From NCBI RefSeq assembly GCF_014297275.1, contig NZ_JACOQK010000001.1:682001-746000 (forward strand): DNA of 64,000 bases, read 5' to 3'. Origin of the DNA: Clostridium facile. Its GTDB lineage: Bacteria; Bacillota; Clostridia; Oscillospirales; Ruminococcaceae. Under the pieces are notes generated by a model. It did no database searches, was not told the origin of the DNA, and was given only the letters and a program-made list of their open reading frames with translations. A program made the position numbers and the translations under genes. Below are positions 33,451 to 44,400 of the stretch, in pieces. Every line of letters begins with the position of its first letter. Position 1 is the first letter of the stretch.

Positions 33451-35913
33451 TCAAAATAGCCCTTTCCAATATTTCGCCATAAACTGCTTATAAAAGGGGA
33501 GCTGTTCGTAGAGTTTTCTTTCTAAACGATGGGTATAGTCTAAAATGGAATCTAATTCTTGTTGAGTTATGGTATGTTGGCTAAACCTTGCTTTTAATAC
33601 TAGTTGATACAGGTTTGTTGGCATTCGTTTAGAAATATCAGCTTTTGGTGTGTGGAATTGGATCATTTTTTCGATATATTGATACGCACCTAATACTGCT
33701 TTATTCCTATCTGGTTGGAGAAGTTGTTTTTTTCGATGAGATACTTTTACTTTTCGGTTCGTAATCAATCCTATTGTACTTAATAGGAAAATAACGATTA
33801 CGATTGCATATGGTATAAAGCCTTTCCAATGGATTCCCTTTTCCTGTTCTACTTCCATTTGAATCCCTGGGGAAGGGCTTGGAGTTTCGGAATAGGTAGA
33901 AGAAGATGTATCCTGCTCTTCGGGCACAGTATCAGAATAATATTGTAAAGAAGTATTATTGTTGTTGCGATTATCTGTCCCCGGCGTTGCCTCTATCGGA
34001 ATCCATCCTATGCCACTGGAATAAATCTCTACCCAAGCGTGGGCACTGGAGTCCGGAATATTATACCAACCGTCTTTATTTTGGGCATTCGTAGGGGATA
34101 CAGTATATCCTTCCACATATCTTGCTGGTATTCCAGCCGCCCGGAACAGTGCAGTAACAGCGGAAGCAAAATGTCGGCAATATCCCTGATGGTTTTGGAA
34201 TAAAAAATATGTAATAAAGTCTTCCCCTTCTGGGGTATCTCCTGGAGTAAGAGTATACCGGTTGGAACTGTGGACTAGCCGCAGTACATCCGAAATGAAA
34301 CGGGAATCCAGTTCCCTAGATGAACTTTCCAGTCCATTTTGTTCCAGATATTGGAGCAATTCGTTTCGAAGATGTTCTGGAAGTTGGGTATAGGTATCGG
34401 ATACAAAATTGGTATATTCCTGTACTGTTTGGATTGTGTCTACCGCTTGACTACTAAAAATTCCAGTATCATTGATTTCGTCCGACCATCTCCAATTATC
34501 CTTTTGTTCCACACTCCAATCTTTATGATTGAAATGATACTGCTGCATTACAGAACTGCTTTGTATATTGAGTTGATAGGCAATACGGTCATATAGGGTA
34601 AGATTTTCTGCGTCATCTTTTAGGTCAGGGTAATAAGTAACCTGGTATTCTTTTATTCCTAACCCTTTGGCGCGGTAAAATCCATCTTGCACCGGTTCCA
34701 TCCGTTCCAAACCATCATTGTGGTTGCTAATCCCATATGGCAAATAAACACATTTGGAATTGACTGCAATATTTTTTATTTCCATCTGTTGATTAATACG
34801 GCCGATTTCGTCTCCCATAGGCAAGTTTTGTATCAACTGTTCTGAAAATAACTGCGCTTGTGGAAGCCCTTCTGGATAACGGGATAATTCCTCTCCTTCT
34901 AACAATCGCCAGCCATCCCCATCATAAACACTGCCCACAAATCCTTTTAAATAGGTTCTTGTTTTAATACTATCGGATTTTACCTGTAATACAGTGTCTC
35001 CTGTATACTCAATATTTCCACTTGTTCGCAAATTTACGTAATTGGTGGCATTTCCTACTTGGCCACTTTTGGAGAACAGGTTGGAAAATGTGGTAGAAAC
35101 TTCTTTTAATTGAGTTTGCAAGTTATCCCAAATAGGAGCTCGTTGATAACTTTCACTGGGAAAGCAGGTGAAAATCGCAACCATACAAGCAGAAAATACC
35201 GCCACAATTGAAATTGCTGCTGGATGGATATAATTTCTTCCCCCAATCCGGCTTTTTTTCCGTTTTCCTTTTGTATTTTGAAACAATATTCTTCCAAACA
35301 AAAGGAAAGCCCAAAAGCAAAGCAGCATACCTACCGCAACTAAGTTAGGCATGATATTAAAGATTAATGCCGCACCAATAAATGGAATTGTAAGTAGAAC
35401 AGCAACGATAGTGTGCTGAAATTGGGTAAGGAAAAAATCCAATAAAAGCACCATAAAAAATGCTAGGAAAATCAAAGTAACGGTACAAAATAGTTGCTGT
35501 TCTTGTTCCGATATCGAAAGGGAAAAAACAAAAAACTGGTATTTGGAATTTTCCATGTAGGTGGAAACAATTCGGTTATAAATACACAGGATACCATTTT
35601 GTACATAGGAATGGAATAGCAATACAGATAGCATCCCTAAAATAGTGATTCCTGTTACAATCCATAATTTAAACCGTTTCTGAATCATAATCCATGGAAA
35701 TACCATTACAAAAATCAAGGTAAAAACGGAGAATAGTGCCCAGTCCAACGGGATGGAAAATGCGGTTAAGAAACAGCCAAACATTCCACCTACCCCTAAT
35801 AGGCTTAATAATAGATAAAATAGATAACGGGAAACAGGGGAAGGCTCCTTTTGTGATGTTTCTATCTTCCCTAATAATAACCCTGGCTTTGTTTTGGTCA
35901 ATTTGTGTTTCAT
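33451..35913 (-). CDS. Transglutaminase-like membrane protein (TgpA/DUF3488 type)
   Basis: 820 aa. An N-terminal block of about six helices (residues 30-230) precedes a large extracytoplasmic region with a transglutaminase core: HQGYCRHFASAVTALFRAAG (Cys nucleophile, near 586), GIPARYVEGYTV, SSAHAWVEIYSSGIGW (His) and PIEATPG. A Ser/Thr/Pro linker, another helix (~705-725) and a cytoplasmic tail follow. Last gene of a MoxR-DUF58-TgpA operon, a widespread trio. The family is linked to peptidase or cross-linking activity at the envelope, but the substrate is unknown. AAGGGGGA precedes the start. Confidence 0.88.
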   Translation of the reverse strand: MKHKLTKTKPGLLLGKIETSQKEPSPVSRYLFYLLLSLLGVGGMFGCFLTAFSIPLDWALFSVFTLIFVMVFPWIMIQKRFKLWIVTGITILGMLSVLLFHSYVQNGILCIYNRIVSTYMENSKYQFFVFSLSISEQEQQLFCTVTLIFLAFFMVLLLDFFLTQFQHTIVAVLLTIPFIGAALIFNIMPNLVAVGMLLCFWAFLLFGRILFQNTKGKRKKSRIGGRNYIHPAAISIVAVFSACMVAIFTCFPSESYQRAPIWDNLQTQLKEVSTTFSNLFSKSGQVGNATNYVNLRTSGNIEYTGDTVLQVKSDSIKTRTYLKGFVGSVYDGDGWRLLEGEELSRYPEGLPQAQLFSEQLIQNLPMGDEIGRINQQMEIKNIAVNSKCVYLPYGISNHNDGLERMEPVQDGFYRAKGLGIKEYQVTYYPDLKDDAENLTLYDRIAYQLNIQSSSVMQQYHFNHKDWSVEQKDNWRWSDEINDTGIFSSQAVDTIQTVQEYTNFVSDTYTQLPEHLRNELLQYLEQNGLESSSRELDSRFISDVLRLVHSSNRYTLTPGDTPEGEDFITYFLFQNHQGYCRHFASAVTALFRAAGIPARYVEGYTVSPTNAQNKDGWYNIPDSSAHAWVEIYSSGIGWIPIEATPGTDNRNNNNTSLQYYSDTVPEEQDTSSSTYSETPSPSPGIQMEVEQEKGIHWKGFIPYAIVIVIFLLSTIGLITNRKVKVSHRKKQLLQPDRNKAVLGAYQYIEKMIQFHTPKADISKRMPTNLYQLVLKARFSQHTITQQELDSILDYTHRLERKLYEQLPFYKQFMAKYWKGLF

Positions 35914-35931
35914 CCCTGATTTCCCCCTTGG

Positions 35932-37077
35932 CTATAGTAAAAGCTGCAATAAACTTGTTTCTAATTGGGATGGGTTTACGAGAATCCGTTCCCATTCCGT
36001 TGGCAATTCCTTTACGGTTTCATTGTCTACTTGCAGCACAGTGCGGCGGATATTCGGGGCAATCTCTGAAAACTGTTCCATCAGTTTGAGATCAGGCTGC
36101 CCACAAAGATAAAGTAAATGGGAGATTCCATTCCCTCCGTTGCCCATTTGTTCTAGTAAAGATTTTCCTTTTTGCTCCTTGACGGAAAACAAGCAGGATA
36201 ATGTCACAGTGAGGTTTTCTTCGTCCGAAATTGGCACAAAAACAGGCCCTTTATTTTCTTCATACCAAGCAAAAGAATATTCCAATTCATTCTGTTGGCA
36301 AAAATTAAGCATAGAGGTCACGATATCCATCATATCATCTAGCATTTTTAGCGGGGTTCCTGCTACTAAAAACAAAATACGAGCAGCAATTGGCAAACTG
36401 TATTCCTTTACCATCAATTCATCCATTTTGGAGGAAAGTTTCCAGTGTATCCGATGGACTCGGTCCCCTGGATGGTAAGGGCGGATTTCAAATACCTGAG
36501 CTGGATCATCTCCTGGCTTTTTCGTAGAAAAACGGTCGCTTTCCATATTCTCTTCCAGTTGGGGGCCTACTTCCAAGGAAAGAGGAACTATGGCTGGCAT
36601 CACAAGGAAAAACCGGCGTTCTGGAAGTTGTTTTTTTCGGAAATAGAATAGCCGTAAAGGGTCATAAATCCTTACTTCGCGGATATGGACAGAAATTCTT
36701 CCACAGTGAGTAGATGATATTGGTTGTTGTAAAACCTGTGTTTTTCTTCCAGCAGGCAGCAGCAAGGTTTCCTGGCTGGTTTCCTGAAATAGTTGGTTTT
36801 CTACTTGAAGGGTAATACGAACTGGAATTGGTAAAAACGCCCATCGGTTTTTCACTGAGAGCTGCAGTGTTGCCTGTTCCTCCCGCTTTACAATCGAATG
36901 AAACAACTGGAACGCCAGTTCTACCTGGTTTTTTTCTATCAAAAGCAATAGCAAGGAGATTACAGGAAGAATGAGGAAAAATATCAGTACAAAAAACGAA
37001 AGATATTCCTTTAAAAAGATAATAAACAAAATCATGGCCAATAAAATTAGGCCGTAGGTGAAACGGTTTTTCCACAT
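35932..37077 (-). CDS. DUF58 family protein
   Basis: 381 aa. Two hydrophobic helices at residues ~8-45, then a soluble part containing RPYHPGDRVHRIHWKLSSKM, the DUF58 hallmark (PGD-x3-I-x-W-K). A von Willebrand A-like fold is usual in this family, which serves as substrate or partner of MoxR AAA+ ATPases. It lies 11 bp after the MoxR gene and 18 bp before the transglutaminase gene. Confidence 0.88.
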   Translation of the reverse strand: MWKNRFTYGLILLAMILFIIFLKEYLSFFVLIFFLILPVISLLLLLIEKNQVELAFQLFHSIVKREEQATLQLSVKNRWAFLPIPVRITLQVENQLFQETSQETLLLPAGRKTQVLQQPISSTHCGRISVHIREVRIYDPLRLFYFRKKQLPERRFFLVMPAIVPLSLEVGPQLEENMESDRFSTKKPGDDPAQVFEIRPYHPGDRVHRIHWKLSSKMDELMVKEYSLPIAARILFLVAGTPLKMLDDMMDIVTSMLNFCQQNELEYSFAWYEENKGPVFVPISDEENLTVTLSCLFSVKEQKGKSLLEQMGNGGNGISHLLYLCGQPDLKLMEQFSEIAPNIRRTVLQVDNETVKELPTEWERILVNPSQLETSLLQLLL

Positions 37078-37088
37078 AAAACCACCCC

Positions 37089-38021
37089 TTATACCAATTT
37101 TGGAGCTGGGGTAGATTTTAAAATTTCCTGGAGTAAGCTGTGTTTGGTAGTACCCTCTACTTTAGCTTGGGCATTTAACACTAGCCTATGTTCTAAAACA
37201 TCATATAAAATCTGTTCTATATCTTTGGGAACTACATAATCACGGTTATTGATCCATGCCGCTGCACGGGAAAGCCGAACCAAGGCAATGGAACCACGTG
37301 GGCTTACCCCCATACGGATGTGGGGGTGGTCTCGGGTTGCGACTACCAAACGCGCGATATACTCATAGATGGAATCATCTATATGAACTTCTTCTACCTG
37401 TTGCTGCATCTCCAATAAATCAGAAGCGGTTACAACACAATGGACTTCTTCCAAGCCAGATTTTCCTTTTAACCGCTTTAAAATCTCCACTTCGTCTTCC
37501 AACTTTGGATACCCTATGGAAAGGCGTACCATAAAGCGGTCTAATTGGGATTCAGGCAACAATTGGGTGCCAGCGGAACCCATAGGGTTTTCGGTAGCGA
37601 TAACAGTAAATGGCTGAGGAATTTCCCGGGTAATTCCATCTACAGTCACACTCCCTTCTTCCATTGCCTCCAGCAAAGCACTTTGCGTTTTGGAGCTAGT
37701 ACGGTTGATTTCATCCGCTAAAAATAGATTGCATAAAATTGCTCCAGGCTGATATTCCATTGTTCCAGTATCTTTTTGATAAACCGAAAACCCAACTACA
37801 TCAGCAGGCATAATTTCTGGTGTAAACTGGATTCTCTTATAATCCAATTCCATCGCTTTGGAAAAAGCCAGTGCCATTGTTGTTTTTCCTACCCCTGGAT
37901 TGTCCTCTAATAAAATATGGCCTTTTGCCAAAATCACCATGAGTATTTTTTGGATAACATCATCCTTGCCCAATACCGCTTTTTTTATTTCCTCTATGAT
38001 AGCAAACGCTTTATCCCGCAT
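37089..38021 (-). CDS. moxR: MoxR-family AAA+ ATPase
   Basis: 310 aa. Walker A EDNPGVGKTTMALAF (near 37), Walker B NLFLADEINRTSSKTQSALL, sensor 1 VIATENPMG, arginine finger region ESQLDRFMVRLSIGYP and a C-terminal lid GVSPRGSIALVRLSRAAA. The family chaperones assembly or activation of partner complexes, here the DUF58 and transglutaminase proteins downstream. AAAGGAGG precedes ATG 38021. First gene of the operon. Confidence 0.94.
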   Translation of the reverse strand: MRDKAFAIIEEIKKAVLGKDDVIQKILMVILAKGHILLEDNPGVGKTTMALAFSKAMELDYKRIQFTPEIMPADVVGFSVYQKDTGTMEYQPGAILCNLFLADEINRTSSKTQSALLEAMEEGSVTVDGITREIPQPFTVIATENPMGSAGTQLLPESQLDRFMVRLSIGYPKLEDEVEILKRLKGKSGLEEVHCVVTASDLLEMQQQVEEVHIDDSIYEYIARLVVATRDHPHIRMGVSPRGSIALVRLSRAAAWINNRDYVVPKDIEQILYDVLEHRLVLNAQAKVEGTTKHSLLQEILKSTPAPKLV

Positions 38022-38342
38022 GGTTGTTCCTCCTTTTCATTTGATAGAAACGAAAAAATAAGTAGAATATTGTCGAAAATCAAAATAAAAAAATAATACT
38101 GCCTTATCCTTTCAACAATCGCATCTCTTTTTTATAAACCCAGTCTTGTTCAACGGATATATCATGAATTCATTACCTTTATTATACAATACAATCCACT
38201 ATTATTGTCAATAGAAAAAAGATATTTTCTATAAAAATTTTATAAAATGTAATCAACAAAACTGGAAAAATGACAAATTGAATTTCTTTTCATGGAAATG
38301 ATATCATTTTGTAATCATTAAAAAGATAAAATACGTTCCATA
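38022..38342. other. Intergenic region upstream of moxR
   Basis: 320 bp, very AT-rich (38040-38340). It must hold the moxR promoter; I see no single convincing hexamer pair. No RNA gene or repeat. Confidence 0.45.
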
Positions 38343-38876
38343 TTAATATCCATATGCTAACAAAATATTACCGTATTCATCTTCAATATGGCACCTAATT
38401 GGTGTTGGATTATCCTCATACTCATAAGGATCTGTGCCTCCACTACCAAAATAGGCATATCCTAATTGCTCTTTCCCATAAACCAGCCAATTTTTGTATG
38501 GATAATAATAAGCGGATTTATCTAAAAAAGAATCCACCCTTGCTATCATTTTAGTTCCTTTGATTTCTACAACATGCTCTGGTTCATAGGCAAAAGCGCT
38601 TATCATCGCCCCAAAATATAGCACAGCCCCGCCAATAATCAGCATAAAAGGAAGTAGTATGGTAGCAATTGAGCGGTGGTTACAGTTTACTTTCCACCAG
38701 ATTGCCCCTAAAGCTACAATAATATCAATCCCTAAGCAAACTACAATGCAAACCATTAGCCACATTCGGAGCTGTAAACCAAAAACCCCTAAAATAGCAT
38801 TTGCTGCAATCCCCATAATTGGAAATACAAGCAAGGTAATCCCCACACCCCAATATATTTTTTTAGAATCTTCCAT
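38343..38876 (-). CDS. Small membrane protein, unknown function
   Basis: 177 aa from ATG 38876. GGAGGA lies 8 bp upstream of this ATG, inside a longer frame whose first ATG (38891) has no ribosome site. Four hydrophobic helices are seen (ITLLVFPIMGIAANAILGVF; MWLMVCIVVCLGIDIIVALG; TILLPFMLIIGGAVLYFGAM), followed by a soluble C-terminus rich in Tyr and acidic residues (DKSAYYYPYKNWLVYG, GSGGTDPYEYED). No family recognised. The C-terminal half looks like a small extracytoplasmic domain. Confidence 0.72.
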   Translation of the reverse strand: MEDSKKIYWGVGITLLVFPIMGIAANAILGVFGLQLRMWLMVCIVVCLGIDIIVALGAIWWKVNCNHRSIATILLPFMLIIGGAVLYFGAMISAFAYEPEHVVEIKGTKMIARVDSFLDKSAYYYPYKNWLVYGKEQLGYAYFGSGGTDPYEYEDNPTPIRCHIEDEYGNILLAYGY

Positions 38877-39237
38877 CTTTTCTTCCTCCATTTTTCAGTG
38901 CTTTAAACATTGACTTTTTCGATAGCATAACAAATCAATACGAACCCTTTTTAAATTGGATTCAAATAAGTTGTGAATCCAAATCGAATAGAATGTAAAT
39001 AAAATAATGGGCAACTTTTTTTCTAATATTATCCATTCTTAAATGACAGAAAAAAGTTTATTTGAATGAAACAAGTAGTGCGGTATGTTATCAGAATGAA
39101 GTATAGATAGTTTGGTAAATTCTATTTTGCTTATCATGATAGAAAGTACCGCAATAAAAACAAACATTTTTTGTTAAGGACAGTTGGTAGAATTTCTGAT
39201 ACAATACGTTATAATAATGGCAGGAGGTTTGAAAAAT
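38877..39237. other. Divergent intergenic region
   Basis: About 360 bp between divergent genes, AT-rich, carrying both promoters. No repeat or RNA gene recognised. Confidence 0.45.
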
Positions 39238-39708
39238 ATGAAAAAACAATCAAATTGTATTTCTCAAAATTTAACCGCTTTGCGGCAATACCATAAATAT
39301 TCCCAGGAAGAAGTGGCGGAAAAAATAGGAGTATCCCGACAGACAGTAGCAAAATGGGAAGCGGGGGAAACTATGCCAGATCTCCTCAATTGTGATGCAC
39401 TAGCATCGCTTTATGATGTATCGCTAGATGATTTCATTCATTTTAATCCAAAAGAGGAACAGATGCCGATTCCACCCAAGGGAAAACATCTTTTTGGTAC
39501 GGTTAAGGTTGGTGAACGGGGGCAAATTGTTTTGCCAAAAAAGGCGAGAGAGGTTTTCCATATCAATCCAGGAGACCTTTTGGTGGTGTTAGGGGATGAA
39601 AATCCAGCAAGTGCTGGTATCGCCTTAATTTCAGGAGACACCATCCTACAGAATATCGCTTTTTTAAAAGATATCCTCGACACTGATGAAAAGGAGGAAA
39701 TTCCATGA
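39238..39708 (+). CDS. XRE helix-turn-helix fused to an AbrB-type domain, ABC operon regulator
   Basis: 156 aa from ATG 39238 (CAGGAGGTTTGAAAAAT upstream). Residues ~6-65 are an XRE helix-turn-helix (NLTALRQYHKYSQEEVAEKI, GVSRQTVAKWEAGE, SLYDVSLDD). Residues ~83-130 are a SpoVT/AbrB swapped-hairpin DNA-binding domain (VKVGERGQIVLPKKAREVF, INPGDLLVVLGDE). Two DNA-binding modules in one chain suggest a bipartite operator. The stop overlaps the ABC ATPase start by 4 bp, so it is the operon's own regulator. Confidence 0.9.
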   Translation: MKKQSNCISQNLTALRQYHKYSQEEVAEKIGVSRQTVAKWEAGETMPDLLNCDALASLYDVSLDDFIHFNPKEEQMPIPPKGKHLFGTVKVGERGQIVLPKKAREVFHINPGDLLVVLGDENPASAGIALISGDTILQNIAFLKDILDTDEKEEIP

Positions 39709-40463
39709 ACGAATTGCTTCGAGTGGAACATCTTTCCAAACATTATCCAGGTTTCACTCTAGAAGATGTTTCCTTTACCTTAAAACCTGGCCATATTATG
39801 GGGTTGATTGGAAAAAATGGAGCTGGAAAAAGTACAATTTTAAAATCTATTTTAAACATAGTACAACCGGAATCTGGAACCGTAACCATGATGGGACAGA
39901 ACTTTTTTCAAAAGGAACAGCAATGGAAACAAAAAATTGGTGTTGTATTTGGAGGAATTGACTTTTATCCATTAAAAAAACTTTCCTCTATTACCTATGT
40001 GACTAGAAAGTTTTATTCAGAATGGGATCAACAAAAATATGAAAATTACCGGAATCAATTTGCTTTAGATGAACGCAAACAGTTTAAGGCACTATCCAAT
40101 GGTATGAAAGTAAAATATTTGTTAGCTTTGGCGCTTTCTCACAACGCTCAGCTTTATCTTTTCGATGAACCCACCTCAGGATTGGACCCCATTTCACGGG
40201 ATGAGATTCTACACATTTTTACTCGTATCGTCAAGGATGGAAAACGGTCTATTCTTTTTTCCACCCATATCACTTCAGACTTGGATCGTTGTGCTGACGA
40301 TATTACCTATATCCAAAATGGGCATGTATTAAAAAGCACAGATAAACAGACGTTTCTCCAATCATTTCATCATTTAAAAGAACCTGGAGATAGGAATCCT
40401 TTGACTTTGGAGGAAATTATGTTGAGGACAGAAAGGAGAAACTTGGATGAAACTTCTTTATAA
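39705..40463 (+). CDS. ABC transporter ATP-binding protein (ABC-2 type)
   Basis: 252 aa. Walker A GLIGKNGAGKSTILKSI, Q-loop region GVVFGGIDFYPLKK, signature-like LSNGMKVKYLLALAL, Walker B LYLFDEPTSGLDPISRDE and H-loop LFSTHIT. The LSNGM signature is typical of small regulatory/antibiotic-type ABC-2 cassettes next to GntR or XRE regulators. It overlaps the permease gene by 17 bp. Likely exports a toxic compound or lipid. Confidence 0.92.
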   Translation: MNELLRVEHLSKHYPGFTLEDVSFTLKPGHIMGLIGKNGAGKSTILKSILNIVQPESGTVTMMGQNFFQKEQQWKQKIGVVFGGIDFYPLKKLSSITYVTRKFYSEWDQQKYENYRNQFALDERKQFKALSNGMKVKYLLALALSHNAQLYLFDEPTSGLDPISRDEILHIFTRIVKDGKRSILFSTHITSDLDRCADDITYIQNGHVLKSTDKQTFLQSFHHLKEPGDRNPLTLEEIMLRTERRNLDETSL

Positions 40464-41085
40464 AGAATTGGTTTTAGCAGCCCATCCAACCTCTCTCATA
40501 TTCGCTTTGCTGGGATGTCTTGTGATTGTGCCATCTTATCCTTATACCGTTATTTTTATGTTTGGCTGCTTAGCACCTTATATTACTTTTTTATATGCGC
40601 GGGAAACCAATGATATTTGGTATACCGTTATCCTCCCTGTAACCAAACGGGAGGTTGTGATGGGAAAATGTATGTTGATTCTCTCAATCCAGCTTTTTCA
40701 ACTATTGATTTCCATTCCATTTGTTTTCCTCAGGAATGCTGTTGGTATGCCAAACAATGTGGTGGGGATGGATGCTACAATCGCTTGGTATGGTTTCGGA
40801 TTGATTATCTATGCCATATTTGATTTTATCTTTTTTACTTCGTATTATAAAAGTGGATACAAAGCGGGAAAATCTTTTGTAATCGCTGCGTTACCTATGG
40901 TTCTGCTTATGATAGCGGTAGAAACTTCTGCTCATATTCCTATTTTCTCTTGGTTGGACAGTTATGCCTTGCAGGATTTGCTATTACAAACCCCTATTTT
41001 AATGATTGGTATCCTGTGTTATGTGGTATCTCTGTTTTTTGCATACCGAATCTCAGCCAAACGATTTGAAAAAGTGGATTTATAA
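40447..41085 (+). CDS. ABC-2 type membrane permease
   Basis: 212 aa, six hydrophobic helices. The pattern KELVLAAHPTSLIFALLGCL, YARETNDIWYTVILPVTKRE and VVMGKCMLI is characteristic of ABC-2 permeases partnered with the preceding type of ATPase (ABC2_membrane-like). Its start lies inside the ATPase gene end. Confidence 0.85.
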   Translation: MKLLYKELVLAAHPTSLIFALLGCLVIVPSYPYTVIFMFGCLAPYITFLYARETNDIWYTVILPVTKREVVMGKCMLILSIQLFQLLISIPFVFLRNAVGMPNNVVGMDATIAWYGFGLIIYAIFDFIFFTSYYKSGYKAGKSFVIAALPMVLLMIAVETSAHIPIFSWLDSYALQDLLLQTPILMIGILCYVVSLFFAYRISAKRFEKVDL

Positions 41086-41213
41086 AATGATACAAACTGA
41101 AAGATAAATGTTATGATGGATTCTCCAATAAAATTTATTTTATAGAATCCATCAAACAAATGGCTTTTGTGATGAAAAGCATAGAATTTGGTTACCAATA
41201 AGTTTATTCAAAA

Positions 41214-41262
41214 AATCGCCTCTTATAACAGCTTTGAGTACTGAGATAAGAGGCGATTATTT
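41214..41262 (+). terminator. Terminator of the ABC-2 operon
   Basis: AATCGCCTCTTAT (41214-41226) pairs with ATAAGAGGCGATT (41246-41258), followed by ATTTTC. Confidence 0.8.
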
Positions 41263-41381
41263 TCTAAAATTAATCAATAGGGTAACAAAATAGAAACTTA
41301 AAAATAGGTGTGTTCTCTTTATCAATATTAGTTTATAAAACTCTCTTGATTTCATTTTGAAGTTATAAATCTAGCCGCTAA

Positions 41382-41425
41382 AAAAGATTCCTAACTTTAT
41401 CAATTGACAAAGTTAGGAATCTTTT
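41382..41425 (-). terminator. Terminator of the GH78 gene
   Basis: AAAAGATTCCTAACTTT (41382-41398) pairs perfectly with AAAGTTAGGAATCTTTT (41409-41425), with 41 bp to the stop codon of the minus-strand gene. Confidence 0.88.
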
Positions 41426-41466
41426 ATTATAAAAGGAAGGTGAAGTAAGTAAACATTCTGATTGGA

Positions 41467-44400
41467 CTATTTTTTCTTACGAGTGAACAATAACACTCCG
41501 CTTGCTATTGCCAATGCTGCCATTCCAGCAATTGGTGCAAAGTCGCCTGTTTTCGCTGCGTTTGCTTTTGGTGTAGTAGATTCCTGTCCTGTCTGTGTTC
41601 CAGCTGTATCATTGCCTTCGGTTGGAGTTTCTGCAGGTGTTCCATCTACTGCTACCAACTTATCCATTGCTGTTTGTACACTTGTTACTGCTGCATCTAC
41701 TTCTTCCTGGGTTGCGTTTTCGTTGTTGTATACATCGCTTGCTTCTGCTACTGCTGCTTGTAATGCTGCATAGCTTTCTGCTGTATATGCGTTTGCATCT
41801 ACTTTGTTTGCTTCCGCAAGGACTTCTTCCAGGATAGATTTATCTGCTTTGTATCTCAGGTTCAGCATTGCATTTAACAGATTGTTTTCTGCTGTTTCTA
41901 TTTCTTCCGCCATTGCATTATCTTTATTTGCTAACAAATCTTGTGCTGCTTTCAATGCTTCCTGGAACTCTGCCTGGCCCGCTTCTACATAGTCATCCAT
42001 GTCGTAGGTTTCTGCCAATGCTACCAGGGATTCTAAGGAAGAAATATCCCCTTTCACAAAGCCTAGTTTATGGATTTCATTTAATAAGGTCTGCCATGCT
42101 GTATCTACTTCTTCTTGAGATGCAGCTACATTATTGGAAACTGTTTTTGCGTTTTCGAAAGCCTGTGTGAAAGATTTCTGAACATCTGCAATCACATTAT
42201 CAAATTCTGGAGAACTTTGTTGTGTTTCTGCATACGCAATTACTTTATCTAAAATGGATTTATTGGTTTTCACTACATAACCATCTGCAATGGATACCAT
42301 AAGTTTTCCATCTTTTACTGCAAAATGATAACCGCCTGCCTGCAATTCAAATTTTGCTGCCAGTTTACCATTGTGTTCTTCCATGCCTATAAAATGAACG
42401 CCATTTACTGCTGTAAACTCTGTGACAGCCTGTTCACTGACTGGAAGATATAAAGTTGCAGTTGTATTAGCAGGAACTACTGTTTCATAAGAAGTCAATT
42501 CTCCTTGGTCTGCTTTCCAGTTGGAAACAATTTTACCATAATAGGAATCATAAGACCCATTCAAATAGCTTAAACTATCATCCACTTCTGGCTGTAAGAT
42601 GAAGTGTTTAAATCCTGGATTTTCCTCATCTTTTTGGATTCCAGCTGCATATTCATACAGCCATTCAGAAGCTGCACCATAGGAATAGTGGTTTTGAGAA
42701 ACATTTGAGGTATCATAGCCATTTTCTTCTGTCCAGATATCCCAACGTTCCCAAATGGTAGTTGCTCCATGTGCGGCAGAATACAGGAAGGTATACATAT
42801 CATCATTGGTCATCAAGTTATACGCTGTACCGCTATTGCTTGTTTCACTTAGAGCGGGGAGTAAAACGTTTACTCCTAAGAATCCAGTAGAAAGTGTGTT
42901 TTCTCCTCTAATAGTGGAAACGGACTGATTCTCATTTTCCACACTAGCGGCCAAGTTGGAAAGAATTGCTTGTTTTTGTTCTTCTGTGTGATAGAGTTTT
43001 AATTTGATTGCCCAGGCAAGTGCTGTTTGTGCATTATCTACATAGCCTTCCCCGCCACCATCCGCAGAGGCGCAAAGCACGTCCCCTTCTGGAGTAACAT
43101 ATTTTTCGATGGTTTCCTGACGTTTGCTTTCTGCATTTTGTGCATATTTATCTGCTTGATCTTGGTAGCCTAGTGCTTTTGCCATTTTTGACATCAAATC
43201 GTTGATTAAAATATTATAGGCATTTGCAGTAAATGGGGTTCCAGAACTTTCCCCAATGCCGCACCAGTCACCTAGGGAGTAAGAATGGCCATTGGCAGCG
43301 ATTTTGTCAGTGTATTCGGTCATTTGCTTCCAATAGGTTTTTGCAAAGGAGAGATCCCCTGTCTGTTGGTAATAAACCCAAGGGATGATAATACTGGCAT
43401 CCGCCCAGCCCGCTCCAATCAATTTGTTGAAGAAGCTATTGGTGTGCATTGGCATGATATTGCCATAAACTCCATAGGTATTATAGAAATCGTTCATAAT
43501 ATCAATATAATTTCCTAGGAAATTAGCAGAATCAAAATGGTACATAGCGGATTCCGCAAATAGTTGGGCATCTCCAGACCAACCATAGTATTCACGGGTT
43601 GGACAGTCAGTTGGGACGGAGTTAAAGTTGCTGACCTGGCTCCATTTGGAATTGGAAATGAACTGGTTCAGCAATTCATCAGAAGTTTCAATGAAACCGG
43701 TTTCTTTATCGATAGAAGAAACTGCCATAGAGGAAAGGTTATATAACGTAATATCCTGATCTGCCTTGATTTCGAGGTACTGGTATCCAGTAAAGTGGAA
43801 TTGTGCCCGATAAGATTCTACGCCTTCACCAGAAGCGATATAACGGAATCCTCTACCAGCACATGCGCCAGGAATTAATGTACCTTTGGTAAAGCTGCCG
43901 TCTTTGCCGTCACTTAAACATTCCCCAGGCTGCATGGAAATTTTGGTTCCAGCAGGAGCAGAAACCTGAAGTGCAACAGTTGCAGAAGCGTTCTGCCCAA
44001 AATCAGCGATTAGGGTATCTCCAGCCTTCAAATGGATTTCGTCACCAGGTTGATAGGAGTTTGCCTTAGTGAAATCAATCTCCCCTTGGGCATAATTGCT
44101 GCCTGCATCCGCTGTGATAATATCAGAAGTGTTATAGGAATAAGCGGATTCCATTGGAAGCTCCTGATAATCGTAAATGATACCATCATCACTTGCGGTA
44201 ACATTCCCTTTATATTGTAATGTTTCTATAGAGGACCAGTTAGAAACATCGTAACCGGATTGGTTCCAGCCTTCCAAATCTGCCGCAACGGAAGCGTTGA
44301 AGGTTTCCCCTTCATAAATACCATCCTCTTCATATGGCGTGATACTGCTAGCTTTCCAGTTTTCATTATCGGTAACAATTTCTTGGGTCGTGTTATCCGC

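Larger units (their letters stand above)
41086..41466. other. Intergenic region with two terminators
   Basis: A non-coding 380-bp gap between convergent genes. Apart from two hairpins, listed separately, no gene or repeat is seen. Confidence 0.7.
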
